Source: Lysobacterales bacterium
GTDB lineage: Bacteria > Pseudomonadota > Gammaproteobacteria > Xanthomonadales > Rhodanobacteraceae
Direction of reading: 5' to 3'
DNA length: 64,000 nt
Assembly (NCBI GenBank): GCA_014338185.1
Contig: QUBV01000009.1
Location: 1 to 64,000, forward strand
Of the stretch, positions 63,679-64,000 are shown piece by piece. The position numbers and the translations under genes are program-made. The notes beneath the pieces are model-generated. The model was not told the origin of the DNA. It did no database searches and saw only the letters and a list, made by a program, of their open reading frames with translations. Within the stretch, counting starts at the first letter, position 1, and the number at the start of each line of letters is the position of its first letter.

Positions 63679-64000
63679 ATGGCTTCTCCTCTGATCCAGC
63701 TTCCGCTTCCCGCCTCCAGCAAGCAGCGCCGCTACTGGGTCGAGCCGCACGGCTCGGCGCTCGCGCTGGCGCTGGCGCAGGCCGGACGCGACCACGCCAG
63801 CCTCGTGGTGGTGGTCACGCGCGACACCCATGCCGCGCATGAGCTCGAAGCCGAGATCGCGGTGTTCGCGGGCAGCGACACCGAGGTGCTGCAGTTCCCG
63901 GACTGGGAGACCCTGCCGTGGGATCTGTTCTCGCCGCACGCCGAGATCGTGTCGCAGCGCGTGGCGACGCTGTACCGCCTGCCCACGCTGCGGCGCGGCG
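63679..64000 (+). CDS. mfd: Transcription-repair coupling factor, 5' part
   Basis: Only the first 107 codons are inside the window. The N-terminal UvrB-like region is visible: MASPLIQLPLPASSKQRRYW, VVVVTRDTHAAHELEAEI, FPDWETLPWDLFSPHAEIVSQRVATLYRL. This is the damage-recognition-linked domain that contacts UvrA. Mfd releases RNA polymerase stalled at lesions and recruits excision repair, which also uses UvrC, encoded at 35167-37038. The ATG at 63679 is preceded by no strong ribosome site; the start matches the family. Confidence 0.93.
   Translation, partial: MASPLIQLPLPASSKQRRYWVEPHGSALALALAQAGRDHASLVVVVTRDTHAAHELEAEIAVFAGSDTEVLQFPDWETLPWDLFSPHAEIVSQRVATLYRLPTLRRG

Overview
The window is GC-rich, gene-dense chromosomal DNA of a gammaproteobacterium, most likely order Lysobacterales (Xanthomonadales), possibly close to Rhodanobacteraceae. 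This assignment is inference. It rests on the PilH-type regulator, the kdsB/tyrosine-phosphatase pair, the uvrC-pgsA-tRNA(Gly, Cys, Leu) neighbourhood, a DksA with a histone-like N-terminus and only one zinc cysteine, and secreted proteins carrying a short 'I(F/L)xxGF(E/D)' motif that I associate with that group. Most genes are housekeeping. No CRISPR array, prophage, plasmid origin or transposase was seen.

Layout. 1-7.7 kb: a cut-off secreted coiled-coil protein, fumC, divergent CNNM/CBS protein plus purB, two tandem paralogous secreted proteins of unknown function, and a GNAT fusion. 7.8-13.7 kb: sucA-sucB-lpdA, the complete 2-oxoglutarate dehydrogenase complex. 13.7-14.9 kb: a lower-GC accessory patch with a frameshifted lipoprotein, several copies of a palindromic repeat, and a 375-bp cassette in which a GIY-YIG nuclease gene lies between near-identical 33-bp inverted repeats. 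14.9-20.7 kb: quinone-oxidoreductase-like acuI, pilH, co-chaperone cbpA, an hsp20 gene with an exact sigma-32 promoter, and gyrA. 20.8-27.6 kb: a leftward cluster glmM, 2OG/Fe(II) oxygenase, large membrane protein, mtnA, gtrA, with dksA upstream. 27.6-33.6 kb: yidD-pyrC-M23 peptidase as an overlapping set, a secreted zinc metalloprotease, a secreted M28 peptidase, and a DUF3297 gene.

33.7-37 kb: ybiI, then tRNA-Gly, tRNA-Cys and tRNA-Leu facing pgsA-uvrC. 37-44.7 kb: a secreted hydrolase, a kdsB/phosphatase pair, a DMT transporter, ispG, a PLD-type synthase and xseA. 44.7-49.6 kb: an ECF sigma factor with a TPR Ser/Thr kinase, divergent from an aldehyde dehydrogenase. 49.8-52.7 kb: one secreted polypeptide that joins a GH9 glycosidase to a GH18 chitinase. 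52.7-58 kb: a wax-ester/diacylglycerol acyltransferase, two Na+(K+)/H+ antiporters and a CDF metal exporter. 58-64 kb: MmcQ-like protein, GNAT, an RND efflux pump with its lipoprotein adaptor, and the start of mfd.

How the genes work together: central carbon (fumC, sucAB-lpdA), purine and pyrimidine synthesis (purB, pyrC), envelope precursors (glmM, kdsB, pgsA, ispG), DNA topology and repair (gyrA, uvrC, xseA, mfd), proteostasis (hsp20, cbpA), secreted degradative enzymes (GH9-GH18, metalloprotease, M28, M23) and ion or drug efflux. The most unusual items are the inverted-repeat GIY-YIG cassette, the GH9-GH18 fusion, the heat-shock control region of hsp20, the frameshifted lipoprotein and the tandem secreted paralogs.
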